64,000 nt of DNA from Ectobacillus panaciterrae DSM 19096 (GTDB taxonomy: Bacteria > Bacillota > Bacilli > Bacillales > Bacillaceae_G): assembly GCF_000430785.1 (NCBI RefSeq), contig NZ_AUMR01000004.1:1-64000 (forward strand). Direction: 5' to 3'. Each line of letters starts with the position of its first letter. Position 1 is the stretch's first letter. The position numbers and the translations under genes were made by a program. The notes beneath the pieces are model-generated. The model made no database searches and was not told the DNA's origin. It saw only the letters and a program-made list of their open reading frames with translations. This document shows positions 16,773-26,103 of the stretch, piece after piece.

Positions 16773-16801
16773 TTCGGAGGAGGAAAAGATTTTAGGGGGG
16801 T
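16773..16801 (-). promoter_or_regulatory. Candidate SigI-dependent promoter of the DUF5667 gene
   Basis: On the minus strand, ACCCCCC (16801-16795), an 18-bp gap and CGAA (16776-16773) lie about 35 nt before the ATG. A C-run -35 and CGAA -10 is the reported pattern of SigI promoters. No SigA-like promoter is obvious in the same place. Confidence 0.5.
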
Positions 16802-16829
16802 CGAAGAAAATTTTTTATTAAAAAAAAAA

Positions 16830-16859
16830 ATAAAAAGCTGACTTTTCGTCAGCTTTTTA
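16830..16859 (-). terminator. Bidirectional terminator after brxB
   Basis: AAAAAGCTGAC, TTTTC loop, GTCAGCTTTTT. The stem overlaps the brxB stop region. Confidence 0.9.
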
Positions 16860-17291
16860 CACCTCTTCGCAATATTGTTCGAAGTATCCCTGCAGCTTCT
16901 CTACAACCTGCATAGGCGAATGGCCTTCAATCTCATGGCGCTCCACCATCGTTGCGATTTTGCCGTCTTTTAAAATGGCAAAGGACGGAGAAGACGGCGG
17001 ATAGCCTTCAAAGTATTCGCGTGCATGCTGCGTCGCTTCTTTATCTTGACCTGCAAATACAGTTACAAGATGATCTGGGCGCTTATCATAGTGAACTGCG
17101 TGTGCAGCGGCAGGACGAGCTATTCCCCCTGCACAGCCGCACACGGAATTTACCATTACCAATGTCACGCCCGGACGTTTAAATGCTCCTTCGACCTCTT
17201 CAGACGTTTTTAATTCTGCATAGCCGGCCGCTACGATTTCTTCACGTGCTTGACGCACGACATCGTTCATAAAAAAATTAAAGTTGACCAT
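16857..17291 (-). CDS. brxB: Bacilliredoxin BrxB (YqiW)
   Basis: A 144-residue DUF1094 protein with the CGC motif in NSVCGCAGG, used to remove bacillithiol from S-bacillithiolated proteins. Length and the C-terminal [19 protein letters not shown] fit the family. The second of two adjacent ATG codons is 6 nt from AAGGAGG and is preferred. It lies 59 nt after meaB and may be the last gene of the mutase operon. In B. subtilis yqiW lies in the same neighbourhood. Confidence 0.92.
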   Translation of the reverse strand: MVNFNFFMNDVVRQAREEIVAAGYAELKTSEEVEGAFKRPGVTLVMVNSVCGCAGGIARPAAAHAVHYDKRPDHLVTVFAGQDKEATQHAREYFEGYPPSSPSFAILKDGKIATMVERHEIEGHSPMQVVEKLQGYFEQYCEEV

Positions 17292-17350
17292 CATCTTCCT
17301 CCTTAAGGACTTTTATGTTTATCTTATCAATTCAGAGGGAGGATTACCAA

Positions 17351-18466
17351 CTATAACGACTCTTTTCCGTTCAAATAGTGCTCCATAAGCTGCGCCACTG
17401 CTTTCGTAACGGTTTGCCTGCCTTCCATAATTTCCTGCTCATATAAGGGAAGCAGCTCTTTCATGAGCGGATTGGAGAAAAAGCACTGTTCCAATTGCTC
17501 CCTTATGGAGGAGTAAAGCCAATTGCGCTTCTGTTTGCTTCGTCTTCTTTCAAACACGCCTGAAGCCTTTGTGCTCTCTTCAAAATTTTGAACAATTTCC
17601 CAAAATTCCTCCAGCCCTTCCTTATGAAGAGCAGAGCAAGCATTAATACGAACAGTCCACCCTTCCGTTACCGGCTGGAACAAATGAGACATTTGCGTGT
17701 ACAACGAGGCCGTTTGCAAGGCGCGAATCTTATTGTCGCCGTCAGCCTTATTAATTAATATGCTGTCCGTCAGCTCCAAAATGCCCCGTTTCATGCCCTG
17801 CAGCTCATCCCCCGCTCCAGTCAGCGTGAGCAGCAGGAAGAAATCCACCATATCGCGGACCATTCCTTCGCTTTGTCCGACACCGACTGTTTCTACTATA
17901 ATCACATCATAGCCTGCCGCTTCACATAACAGCATTGTTTCCCGTGTCCGACGGTTGACGCCGCCAAGAGCGCCTCCGGATGGTGATGGACGCACAAACG
18001 CATTAGGCTGATGTATGAGTTGCTCCATTCTCGTTTTATCACCGAGAATACTTCCTCGCGTTAACGTACTGCTCGGATCTACCGCAAGCACTGCAACCTT
18101 ATGGCCTTTTTCGCAAAGCATCGTCCCAAACGCTTCAATAAAGGTGCTTTTCCCTGCTCCGGGCACCCCGGTGATACCGATGCGAATGGAGTTACCGGTG
18201 TATGGAAGAAGCTGTCCGATAAGCGGCTGCGCCTTTTCCCGATGCTTGGAGGCGCTGCTTTCTACAAGCGTAATGGCTTGCGCCAGAAGAGTTCTGTTAT
18301 CGCTTCTTACGCCCTCTGTCAATTCATCGATTGAAACGCTTCGTTTACGTACCGGGCTCTTCGGGGGAGAAGGCTGCGTTACTCCTTTTATTACCATAGA
18401 AGTAAATGCATCTGACTGCTCCTCTTCCGAAGGAACCCATTCCGGCCGCTTCATTTCGTCACACAT
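17351..18466 (-). CDS. meaB: MeaB-type GTPase chaperone of methylmalonyl-CoA mutase
   Basis: A 371-residue G3E GTPase (ArgK/MeaB) that loads and protects the B12 cofactor of methylmalonyl-CoA mutase. It has P-loop GVPGAGKST (about residue 99), switch region DPSSTLTRGSILGDKTRM, VETVGVGQSE and base-recognition motif NKADGD. It has an N-terminal extension of about 45 residues compared with minimal MeaB. It starts 3 nt after mutB, so it is co-translated. Confidence 0.93.
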   Translation of the reverse strand: MCDEMKRPEWVPSEEEQSDAFTSMVIKGVTQPSPPKSPVRKRSVSIDELTEGVRSDNRTLLAQAITLVESSASKHREKAQPLIGQLLPYTGNSIRIGITGVPGAGKSTFIEAFGTMLCEKGHKVAVLAVDPSSTLTRGSILGDKTRMEQLIHQPNAFVRPSPSGGALGGVNRRTRETMLLCEAAGYDVIIVETVGVGQSEGMVRDMVDFFLLLTLTGAGDELQGMKRGILELTDSILINKADGDNKIRALQTASLYTQMSHLFQPVTEGWTVRINACSALHKEGLEEFWEIVQNFEESTKASGVFERRRSKQKRNWLYSSIREQLEQCFFSNPLMKELLPLYEQEIMEGRQTVTKAVAQLMEHYLNGKESL

Positions 18467-18469
18467 AGC

Positions 18470-20623
18470 TTACTCCACTTCCTCGTCCAGGCGAATCTGA
18501 ATTTCTTCCAAAATCTTTTCAGCAGCCTGAGGGATTACCGTACCCGGTCCAAAAATAGCAGCTGCACCGTTTTCGTATAAAAACTCGTAATCCTGTACCG
18601 GAATAACGCCTCCTACAATGACAACGATATCTTCGCGGCCAAGCATGCGCAGCTCTTCCACAAGCTGGGGCAGCAATGTTTTATGTCCACCTGCCAATGA
18701 GCTCATGCCGATGCAATGCACATCATTCTCCACCGCTTGGCGCGCGGCTTCTTCAGGCGTTTGGAAAAGCGGTCCGATATCTACATCAAATCCAAGATCG
18801 GCATATGCTGTTGCGACTACTTTCGCGCCGCGGTCATGACCATCTTGTCCAAGCTTTACGATGAGAATACGCGGACGACGTCCTTCTTCTTGCGCAAAGG
18901 CATCAATCTTTTCGCGCACACGCTCGATTTCCATTTGATTTTCATATTCCGAACGATACACGCCGCTTACAGATTGAATTACAGCTTTATGGCGACCAGC
19001 TACTTTCTCAATCGCATCGGAAATTTCGCCAAGTGTAGCACGGGCACGCGCGGCTTCAACTGCCAGCTCCAGCAAGTTTCCTTTGCCCGTTTCTGTCGCT
19101 TTTGTGATGGCTTCGAGCGTATCTTGCACTCTTCTTTCATCTCTCGTACGCTTCAATTCCTCTAATCGTGCAAGCTGCTTTTTCAATACAGCCGTATTGT
19201 CGATATCTAAAATTTCAAGCGGATCTTCATGTGCAAGACGGTATTTGTTCACGCCGATAATCGGCTCCTTGCCAGAGTCAATATGAGCTTGTCTTCTTGC
19301 CGCAGCCTCTTCAATGCGCAGCTTCGGAATACCTTTTTCAATCGCTTTCGTCATGCCACCTAAATCTTCAATTTCTTCGATGTGCTCCCATGCACGTTTG
19401 ACAAGTTCGGCTGTCAGCGATTCTACATAATAAGAGCCGCCCCATGGATCAATGACAGAGCAAATGTCTGTTTCTTCTTGTAAATAGAGCTGCGTGTTCC
19501 TTGCGATACGGGCCGAGAAATCCGTCGGCAGAGCAATGGCTTCATCCAGCGCATTCGTATGAAGCGATTGCGTATGACCGAGTGCTGCTGCTAATGCTTC
19601 TACGCATGTACGAGCTACGTTGTTAAATGGATCTTGCTCGGTCAAGCTCCAGCCGGATGTTTGCGAGTGTGTGCGAAGCGCAAGGGACTTTTCGCTTTTC
19701 GGATCGAATTGCTTCATCAGCTTCGCCCATAGCAATCGGCCCGCCCGCATTTTTGCCACTTCCATAAAATAGTTCATGCCGATGGCCCAGAAGAAAGATA
19801 AACGAGGAGCAAACAAATCCACATCAAGCCCCGCTTTCATTCCCGTGCGTACGTATTCAATCCCGTTCAGCAAAGTATACGCCAGCTCCAAGTCAGCCGG
19901 TGCGCCCGCTTCCTGCAAATGATATCCTGAAATGCTGATACTGTTGAATTTCGGCATGTTTTTAGAGGTATACGCAAAGATGTCAGAAATAATCTTCATA
20001 GATGTTTCAGGAGGGTAAATGTACGTGTTCCGTACCATATATTCTTTTAAAATATCATTTTGGATTGTTCCCGTAAGCTGCTCCAGTTTGACGCCCTGCT
20101 CTTCTGCCGTCACGATGTAAAATGCCATAATTGGAAGAACTGCGCCATTCATCGTCATTGATACAGACATTTGATCAAGAGGGATGCCATCGAATAATAC
20201 TTTCATATCCAAAATAGAGTCGATGGCTACGCCAGCTTTTCCAACATCCCCGACAACGCGCGGGTGACTGGAATCATAGCCACGATGGGTAGCAAGGTCA
20301 AACGCCACCGATAATCCTTTTTGTCCCGCCGCCAAGTTTCTCTTATAAAAGGCATTGCTTTCTTCCGCTGTAGAAAATCCGGCGTACTGACGGACAGTCC
20401 AAGGACGGTTCGTATACATCAGCGCATACGGTCCGCGGTGATACGGAGCCATGCCGGGCCTGAAATTCAAATAGTCTAAATGGGCTATATCTTCTTCCTT
20501 ATACACAGTTTTCACTTCAATTTTTTCGTTTGATATATATGCCGTGGACGCTTCCTTCTCTGTCCACGCTGCATTTTCAAACAACGAAGAAAACTCTATT
20601 TTTGTAAAATCCGGCGTTTTCAT
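18470..20623 (-). CDS. mutB: Methylmalonyl-CoA mutase large (alpha) subunit
   Basis: The 717-residue catalytic subunit, which converts (R)-methylmalonyl-CoA to succinyl-CoA with adenosylcobalamin. The TIM-barrel has [18 protein letters not shown] near the N-terminus and the family segment [10 protein letters not shown]. The C-terminal B12 domain shows [13 protein letters not shown] (DxHxxG, about residue 600), SSLAGGH and VGGVIP. It overlaps mutA by the 4-nt ATGA. The product feeds the TCA cycle. Confidence 0.97.
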   Translation of the reverse strand: MKTPDFTKIEFSSLFENAAWTEKEASTAYISNEKIEVKTVYKEEDIAHLDYLNFRPGMAPYHRGPYALMYTNRPWTVRQYAGFSTAEESNAFYKRNLAAGQKGLSVAFDLATHRGYDSSHPRVVGDVGKAGVAIDSILDMKVLFDGIPLDQMSVSMTMNGAVLPIMAFYIVTAEEQGVKLEQLTGTIQNDILKEYMVRNTYIYPPETSMKIISDIFAYTSKNMPKFNSISISGYHLQEAGAPADLELAYTLLNGIEYVRTGMKAGLDVDLFAPRLSFFWAIGMNYFMEVAKMRAGRLLWAKLMKQFDPKSEKSLALRTHSQTSGWSLTEQDPFNNVARTCVEALAAALGHTQSLHTNALDEAIALPTDFSARIARNTQLYLQEETDICSVIDPWGGSYYVESLTAELVKRAWEHIEEIEDLGGMTKAIEKGIPKLRIEEAAARRQAHIDSGKEPIIGVNKYRLAHEDPLEILDIDNTAVLKKQLARLEELKRTRDERRVQDTLEAITKATETGKGNLLELAVEAARARATLGEISDAIEKVAGRHKAVIQSVSGVYRSEYENQMEIERVREKIDAFAQEEGRRPRILIVKLGQDGHDRGAKVVATAYADLGFDVDIGPLFQTPEEAARQAVENDVHCIGMSSLAGGHKTLLPQLVEELRMLGREDIVVIVGGVIPVQDYEFLYENGAAAIFGPGTVIPQAAEKILEEIQIRLDEEVE

Positions 20624-22599
20624 ACAATCACCTCCAACTCGTTGTGAAGTTCAAGCAAGAATGAGAACAAGGCGCTCGGCTTATCAATAAAGCCAGTAAC
20701 ACCTGCTTCAAGCATTTGTTTTTCAAATTTTTCTCCATGCTTGCTGACAATCACTACCTTCTTTGCAGTAAACTTCGCAGCTTGCAAATCTTCTTCGCTT
20801 CCATATGCAAAAAGGATGTTAGCATCAGCTGCAGCTATTTCTTTACCAGACGCTGCACGGATTATTTTGACTGCAAAGCCGCATCCTTCAAGAACTGGCA
20901 CAAGATAAGGAGGCGTCTTCTGCTCCTCGCCGATTTGTACAATGGTCGCTTGCGGGAGAGTTCCCTTTAACCGCTCGTATGTTTCCGAAGCTTCTCTCAA
21001 CGCTTCAAACGGTTCTGCATCTCTCATCGGCTGAAGAGCTGGCACCTTCTCGCCTTCGCCTTTCCATGCTGATGTAATTTCTCCGATTGTCGCGCCTTTA
21101 GTGAAAGCAAGAATCATTTCATTCATCTCAAATGCTTTTTCCACAGGATACTGCAAGGAAGGATTGCGTTGTTCTTTATACTGTTTGATATATGCGACAC
21201 GTTGCTGCATCTCGTTTTGCTTATTGTTTTGCGACGCTTTTCTCTCCGCTTTATTCACATATACATTTATTCCGACAATCTTTTGCCCGAGAGAAGATAC
21301 ATTTTCTAAACGTTTTGCCGCTACTTTTGCGATTTCTTCCTGAAACCAGCCTTGTTTCAGCACAACGCTCATGCCGCCCTTTTCTTCAATCCGGCGGAAT
21401 AAGCTCCATGCCTGCTCTGCAAGCTCCTTCGTTAAAGCCTCTACATAATAAGAGCCTCTTGCCGGGTCCAGCACTTTCGCCAAATGCGATTCACCGCGCA
21501 AAATATGCTGAATGTTTCGAGCCCAGCGCTCACTGCTTTCACGAGATACACCGAAAGCTTCATCATATGTACTTACATGAAGCGTATCCGCGCCTCCTGT
21601 AATAGCTGAGAACGCTTCTGTTGTAGCACGAAGCAAATTCACATACGGGTCATACTGCGTTTTTGTACGCTTAGACGTACGCACATGAATATATGTCTTT
21701 CCGTCCGTCACGCCAAAGCTCTCAGCTGCCTTTTTCCATAGAACGCGGATAGCCCGAAGCTTAGCTATCTCTGTAAATAAATGTGTTCCTGCAGAGAAGC
21801 TGAAGGTGAACTGGCGTGCGATTGCATCTACCTCTAGCCCTCGCTTCATGCCTTCCCGCATATACTCTACTGCCGTCGCAAGCGCAGCCGCCATTTCCTG
21901 CACTGCATTTGCACCAGCATTATGATATGCATCTGTACGGACAAAAACGGTCTTTACCTTCGGCGCATGCAGTTTGCTCCACAAAATCGTTTTGCTCATC
22001 GCTTCGTAGCACTCTTCTAACTTAATAGGAAGAACGCCATTCTCCGCTAAATATCCAAGAGGATCGGCGCCGATTGTTCCTCGCATGCTCTTAAATGCGA
22101 AGCCTTTTTCTTTTCCGTAAGAAAGAATCATCGCCAAAAGCGGCGAAGACACATACCCGGTATATAGCAGAACCGGATGTTTTGAAAGATCTATTTCGTT
22201 AAAAGCGCTTTCAATATCTTCTTTACTGCAGAGTGGGATCCCGCTTTGAAGAGCTTCTTCACTTTCATCCGAATCACTCCCATGCAACGTGGCACAATCT
22301 GCTAAAATATGAACCACAGCTTGACCATGTTCTATTGCCTGCAATAAAGTACGATTTGCTTCATGAGGGCTGTGCGCTGAAATTTCCTGTGCAATTCCGT
22401 CTGACGCTTCAGGAAGCAGTGCAGCTGCCTCTTTCATTGTATAAGCATCTTCTTTTGTGTATAAAGGCTTCAACATAATAGTTTCATACGTTTCCTTTAA
22501 CAGGCTGTCAAACGCCTTCCCCTTTAACGCTTTTTCCGCCAATCGTTTCCACTCTTCATATGATGCCCCTTCAAATTCGTGAAACGTCTCTTTCTCCAT
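20620..22599 (-). CDS. mutA: Methylmalonyl-CoA mutase small (beta) subunit
   Basis: A 659-residue partner of MutB. The barrel half is related to MutB (for example [20 protein letters not shown]). The C-terminal B12-like domain lacks the cobalamin-ligating DxHxxG motif, as expected for the structural subunit. It is the first gene of mutA-mutB-meaB, and perhaps brxB. Upstream the gap 22600-22722 is AT-rich and carries no recognisable cobalamin riboswitch. Confidence 0.95.
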   Translation of the reverse strand: MEKETFHEFEGASYEEWKRLAEKALKGKAFDSLLKETYETIMLKPLYTKEDAYTMKEAAALLPEASDGIAQEISAHSPHEANRTLLQAIEHGQAVVHILADCATLHGSDSDESEEALQSGIPLCSKEDIESAFNEIDLSKHPVLLYTGYVSSPLLAMILSYGKEKGFAFKSMRGTIGADPLGYLAENGVLPIKLEECYEAMSKTILWSKLHAPKVKTVFVRTDAYHNAGANAVQEMAAALATAVEYMREGMKRGLEVDAIARQFTFSFSAGTHLFTEIAKLRAIRVLWKKAAESFGVTDGKTYIHVRTSKRTKTQYDPYVNLLRATTEAFSAITGGADTLHVSTYDEAFGVSRESSERWARNIQHILRGESHLAKVLDPARGSYYVEALTKELAEQAWSLFRRIEEKGGMSVVLKQGWFQEEIAKVAAKRLENVSSLGQKIVGINVYVNKAERKASQNNKQNEMQQRVAYIKQYKEQRNPSLQYPVEKAFEMNEMILAFTKGATIGEITSAWKGEGEKVPALQPMRDAEPFEALREASETYERLKGTLPQATIVQIGEEQKTPPYLVPVLEGCGFAVKIIRAASGKEIAAADANILFAYGSEEDLQAAKFTAKKVVIVSKHGEKFEKQMLEAGVTGFIDKPSALFSFLLELHNELEVIV

Positions 22600-22722
22600 C
22601 TGTAGCCCCCCTTGACGTCTATAAATTATAACAATATTAAATTTTCAAAATCATCGTACATATTAAGTGTATTATAAAACGCTTTATCCCGCAAAGGGCA
22701 AATTCCAAGTTGTGCTATAAAC

Positions 22723-22758
22723 AAAAAAGTCTGAGAGAATAACCTCTCAGACTTTTTT
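22723..22758 (-). terminator. Strong bidirectional terminator after the nudix gene
   Basis: A 15-bp perfect stem, AAAAAAGTCTGAGAG with its complement, loop AATAAC, T-run. Confidence 0.9.
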
Positions 22759-22819
22759 GTCACCTTCCACGCCGCTTTGCATTTCCGCTTTTTATTATAA
22801 TAGTTTCTTCTGACGCCTT

Positions 22820-23281
22820 CTACTTCGTATCTCGCATTTTCATGTACATTTCAATCATCTTTTTATGCGAACCGACGATATATTCGGGCAGCGCGTCTAT
22901 CGGAAAGAATTTTAAGTCCAGCGCCTCTTCTCTGTTTACTTGCATGGCTCCCTCATATTTATTCGTGTAGTATGCGATGGTGACAGTTTGAAATTCATCA
23001 CCATTTGCGAGCTTTACAAAATGATTTTTTCCAGAGAATACATCGATGAGCTGCAAATCGCATACGCGTATCGCCGCTTCCTCCCAAACCTCGCGCAGTG
23101 CTGTATCTTCCGGAGACTCGCCAAGCTCCATCAATCCCCCAAGCAATCCCCATTTACCGTGCGGCTCTTTGCGTTGCTGCAACAGAACCTGCTCCTCCTT
23201 GTCCAATACAAGGACGACTGAGCCAACAAGAATGAGGGGCCTGTGACCAACCAGCTTTCTCAATTCTTCTACGTATCCCAT
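22820..23281 (-). CDS. Nudix hydrolase
   Basis: A 153-residue cytosolic pyrophosphohydrolase. The complete Nudix box reads GGLMELGESPEDTALREVWE followed by EAAI (about residues 48-71). The substrate cannot be predicted; the family includes ADP-ribose and nucleotide pyrophosphatases. The ribosome site GGAAGGA is about 10 nt before the ATG. It may share a transcript with the DUF421 gene 81 nt upstream. Confidence 0.9.
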   Translation of the reverse strand: MGYVEELRKLVGHRPLILVGSVVLVLDKEEQVLLQQRKEPHGKWGLLGGLMELGESPEDTALREVWEEAAIRVCDLQLIDVFSGKNHFVKLANGDEFQTVTIAYYTNKYEGAMQVNREEALDLKFFPIDALPEYIVGSHKKMIEMYMKMRDTK

Positions 23282-23362
23282 CGTAACAAGTCCTTCCGTT
23301 TCAGTTTCAGCTTTGTCTCTCTAGCTTATGCCAATAAGAACAGCAAAAGTGACAAACAAAAG

Positions 23363-24058
23363 CTATCTTTTGAAAATAAGGCGGACTGCTCCATTGCTGT
23401 CTGCAGTTGCCAACAAAATATCTGCAAGCTTTGTTCCCCCTAGTTCTCCTCGAAGCCATTCCTCGTTTTTCCCTAAAGATGCCAGCGCTTCTTTTCGTAT
23501 CTTTCCTTCTTTAATGACAATAAGAGGCATACAAAGAGGCTCTGTTTCTAGATTAACATCTTTTCTCGCAACAGGTTCATATTCCTGCTTCATGAAAGCA
23601 GAGATATGTCCACCCGGCTCCCATAAAGCAATCCCCACTTTTTCAATCGCTTCAATCTTTTGCAGTCTTAATTCAGACAGCAAATAATCAATAGTGATAC
23701 GTGCACGCCTCAAGTTTTTAACCTGAATTTCTCCGTTTCGAATGAGTAAAAGCGGAGGAGGCTCCAAAAAGCTTCTCCACCATTCATACTTCAAGCCTAA
23801 AAAAGAACTGCAAGTATGCAGAGATACAAGAACAAATGTTGATACCATGGCACCTGTCAAGTCTAACCGTTCGTCTGTCAATGGATTGGACAGATTACCT
23901 TCAAGAAGGAGTACCAATACTACATCAACAAAACGCAGTTGTGAAATTGAGCGCTGCCCCATCAGCTTTGCTACAACAAGCAAAAATATATACGCAACCA
24001 CTGATCGAACCGCCCATTCTGCAATTGTTAAATGTATTGCAGGAGAAAACAAATGCAT
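23363..24058 (-). CDS. DUF421 (YetF-type) membrane protein
   Basis: A 231-residue protein with three N-terminal transmembrane helices (about residues 13-75). A soluble DUF421 domain follows, with the family signatures KLMGQRSISQL, PLLLIRNGEIQ and LRRARITIDYLLSELR. AAAAGGAGG precedes the ATG. YetF-type proteins are widespread in spore-formers, and several are present per genome; the molecular role is not established. It is probably the first gene before the nudix gene. Confidence 0.85.
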   Translation of the reverse strand: MHLFSPAIHLTIAEWAVRSVVAYIFLLVVAKLMGQRSISQLRFVDVVLVLLLEGNLSNPLTDERLDLTGAMVSTFVLVSLHTCSSFLGLKYEWWRSFLEPPPLLLIRNGEIQVKNLRRARITIDYLLSELRLQKIEAIEKVGIALWEPGGHISAFMKQEYEPVARKDVNLETEPLCMPLIVIKEGKIRKEALASLGKNEEWLRGELGGTKLADILLATADSNGAVRLIFKR

Positions 24059-24202
24059 ACAGGCCCTCCTTTTTTTATATTTTGTTCCATTTGCTTACAC
24101 GTATATTCTTCTTTTATTTCTATGCACAAAAGAATTTGTTCTTCGTTGTGCGCACTCACAATATATAAAGTAATAAAAGTAATTTTTGGGAGGGCTGTCG
24201 CC

Positions 24203-24355
24203 TTGGCTCATATCTATTCTAAAGGATGGTACATTCAGCAATTAAAATCTGTCGGCATTTCTAAATACGAACAAAAAAAGCTGGAATCGTACAGAACGTA
24301 TGTGTTGGCGAACTTGTATCGCATTCATGTGGAAGGAAAGCAAAAGAATCAGTAA
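24203..24355 (+). CDS. DUF2639 family small protein, 50 aa
   Basis: Starts with TTG at 24203, with GGGAGG 9 nt upstream, and is missed if TTG is not allowed. The product begins MAHIYSKGWYIQQLKSVGIS and is basic and helical. The YSKGW...LK..GI pattern resembles the DUF2639/YflJ family of small Bacillus proteins of unknown function. A terminator-like hairpin, also the start of repeat B1, follows at once. Confidence 0.65.
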   Translation: MAHIYSKGWYIQQLKSVGISKYEQKKLESYRTYVLANLYRIHVEGKQKNQ

Positions 24356-24363
24356 TAAGAAAG

Positions 24364-24478
24364 AAGAAGTACGGGGAAACCGTGCTTATCCTTTTTAGGT
24401 GGGGATAGCGAATCCGCCGCGTATAGTAACGGTCAGATCCTCACGCCCTTACCTAGGGATTCTATATATGGGGGAATT
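24364..24478 (+). repeat. Interspersed repeat B, copy 1, first part
   Basis: Begins with the hairpin AGTACGG/CCGTGCTT followed by CCTTTTT, and continues GGTGGGGATAGCGAATCC, GCGTATAGTAACGGTCAG. It aligns with 52001-52110. The similarity is interrupted by repeat A2 and resumes at about 24647-24745 (GTATACTGTGAGCATC and onward). The hairpin also serves as the terminator of the DUF2639 gene. Confidence 0.55.
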
Positions 24479-24646
24479 ATAAATTCGACATTTCCATGTG
24501 CTATGTACAACCAAAAGGGAGTATTGTATGCTTCTTCTCTCTGGTTTACCTTTGTATGAACCACTCCAAAGGTTTGACCGCTTCTGCACATCGCCGGATG
24601 ATCTCTCCCCACTATAAAAAGACGGTTTTTTATTCACTTGTATATA
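24479..24646 (+). repeat. Interspersed repeat A, copy 2
   Basis: A full 168-bp copy matching 3157-3318. ACCTTTG and CAAAGGT make a perfect 7-bp hairpin, and TACAA/TTGTA replaces TGCAA/TTGCA of copy 1. It sits between the two halves of repeat B1, so it appears to have inserted there. The surrounding 24356-24757 stretch has no gene. Confidence 0.8.
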
Positions 24647-24745
24647 AGCATGCAGGTTTGTTATTTTATGTACTGTATACTGTGAGCATCGTGGGATTCA
24701 AATGAAGGAAAAGAATTGAAAGCACTGCCGCAGGATTTTATAATT
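24647..24745 (+). repeat. Interspersed repeat B, copy 1, second part
   Basis: GTATACTGTGAGCATC, then AAATGAAGGAA, GCCGCAGGA and TTTATAATTTCT align in order with 52118-52193. The text looks like the decayed end of a coding sequence, but no frame is open in both copies. Confidence 0.45.
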
Positions 24746-24757
24746 TCTGGTGTTTCA

Positions 24758-24790
24758 AAAAAAAGCTCACCTGACGAGGTGAGCTTTTTT
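24758..24790 (-). terminator. Terminator of the bkd operon
   Basis: AAAAAAGCTCACCT, GACG loop, AGGTGAGCTTTTTT, directly after the bkdB stop. Confidence 0.92.
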
Positions 24791-24791
24791 C

Positions 24792-26087
24792 TTAATATAC
24801 AGACGTATTTTCTTTTGATATGTTTTCTAAAATTTCCTTCACACGTGCCAAGAACTTGCCGCAAATGAGACCGTCTAGCACACGGTGGTCAAGAGACAAG
24901 CACAAATTCACCATATCGCGAACGCCGAACATGCCGTTGTCCATCACAACCGGACGCTTCACGATAGATTCGACTTGCAGAATTGCAGCCTGCGGGTAGT
25001 TGATAATGCCCATAGACTGGACAGAACCGAATGAACCAGTGTTATTCACCGTAAATGTTCCGCCTTGCATATCTTCCCCTTTTAGAGATTTCGTTCTTAC
25101 TTTATGTGCAAGATCGGAAATTTCACGAGCGATGCCTTTGATGGACTTCTCATCCGCATGCTTGATTACAGGTACAAATAGCTCTGTTTCTGTCGCTACA
25201 GCGATGGACAGGTTAATATCTTTCTTCTGAATGATTTTATCGCCCGCCCACATAGAGTTGATTTGCGGGAATTCCTTCAGTGCTTGCGCTATCGCTTTTA
25301 CGAAGAATGCAAAGAACGTTAAGTTGAAGCCTTCACGCTTTTTGAACTCATCTTTTAAACTGCCGCGATACGCAACAAGATTTGTAACGTCCACTTCCAC
25401 CATCATCCATGCATGCGGCGCTTCATGCTTGCTGCGAAGCATGTTCGCTGCAATAGCTTTGCGTACGCCGGATACTGGAATTTCGATATCTCCAGGTGCA
25501 GTCGGAACAGAAACCGGCTTCGCTGCTTCAAGTTTAGGCTGCACTTCTTCCTTTGGCTGATGTTCAACTTTTGGCGCCTCCATGACGACTGCAGCTGCTT
25601 TTCCTTCTGGTTTCGCACTTACCGGAATGTTGCCGGATTCAATCATTTTGAGAAGATCTTTTCGGGTAATCCGGCCATTCATTCCTGTTCCCTGCACTTG
25701 ATTTAAGTCAATATTATGCTCGCCGGCAAGCTTTAATACTGCAGGAGAATAACGCGCTTTGCTTGTGTTATTTTGTTCCGGAGCAGCCGCTGTTACCGTT
25801 TCTGTTTTTTCTTCCACTGCAGTCGCAGCTGCTTCTTTTTCCGCTCCTTCTAATTGCACAAGACAAATTACTTCGCCTACTGCCAGCGTGTCGCCTTCAT
25901 TTGCAATCAGTTCTTTCACGACACCAGAAAAAGAAGAAGGAATTTCTGCATTCACTTTATCTGTCATAACCTCTGCAAGCGGATCGTACTTATTGACATG
26001 GTCTCCTACAGATACGAGCCACTTGTTGATTGTACCCTCTGTTACGCTCTCGCCGAGCTGAGGCATTGTAATTTTTTCTACAGCCAT
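24792..26087 (-). CDS. bkdB: Branched-chain 2-oxoacid dehydrogenase E2 (dihydrolipoyl acyltransferase)
   Basis: About 431 residues. The N-terminal lipoyl domain has the target lysine in EVMTDKVNAEI. The subunit-binding domain is ARYSPAVLKLAGEHNIDL to GRITRKDLL. The C-terminal catalytic domain carries LDHRVLDG (His and Asp of the active site). Start: the second ATG of ATGATGGCT, 6 nt after GGGAGGG; an in-frame start 17 codons upstream lies inside bkdAB. It is the last gene of the operon and makes branched acyl-CoA from the oxoacids of Val, Leu and Ile, which also prime iso/anteiso fatty acids. Confidence 0.95.
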   Translation of the reverse strand: MAVEKITMPQLGESVTEGTINKWLVSVGDHVNKYDPLAEVMTDKVNAEIPSSFSGVVKELIANEGDTLAVGEVICLVQLEGAEKEAAATAVEEKTETVTAAAPEQNNTSKARYSPAVLKLAGEHNIDLNQVQGTGMNGRITRKDLLKMIESGNIPVSAKPEGKAAAVVMEAPKVEHQPKEEVQPKLEAAKPVSVPTAPGDIEIPVSGVRKAIAANMLRSKHEAPHAWMMVEVDVTNLVAYRGSLKDEFKKREGFNLTFFAFFVKAIAQALKEFPQINSMWAGDKIIQKKDINLSIAVATETELFVPVIKHADEKSIKGIAREISDLAHKVRTKSLKGEDMQGGTFTVNNTGSFGSVQSMGIINYPQAAILQVESIVKRPVVMDNGMFGVRDMVNLCLSLDHRVLDGLICGKFLARVKEILENISKENTSVY

Positions 26088-26103
26088 CATGATCCCTCCC
26101 TGA

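Noticed and set aside
22600-22722. Possible cobalamin riboswitch before the B12-dependent mutase genes
   Set aside because: The gap is too short and AT-rich and shows no B12 box.
24449-24637. 62-codon minus-strand frame across repeat A2
   Set aside because: It uses another frame than the one over copy A1 and has no ribosome site.
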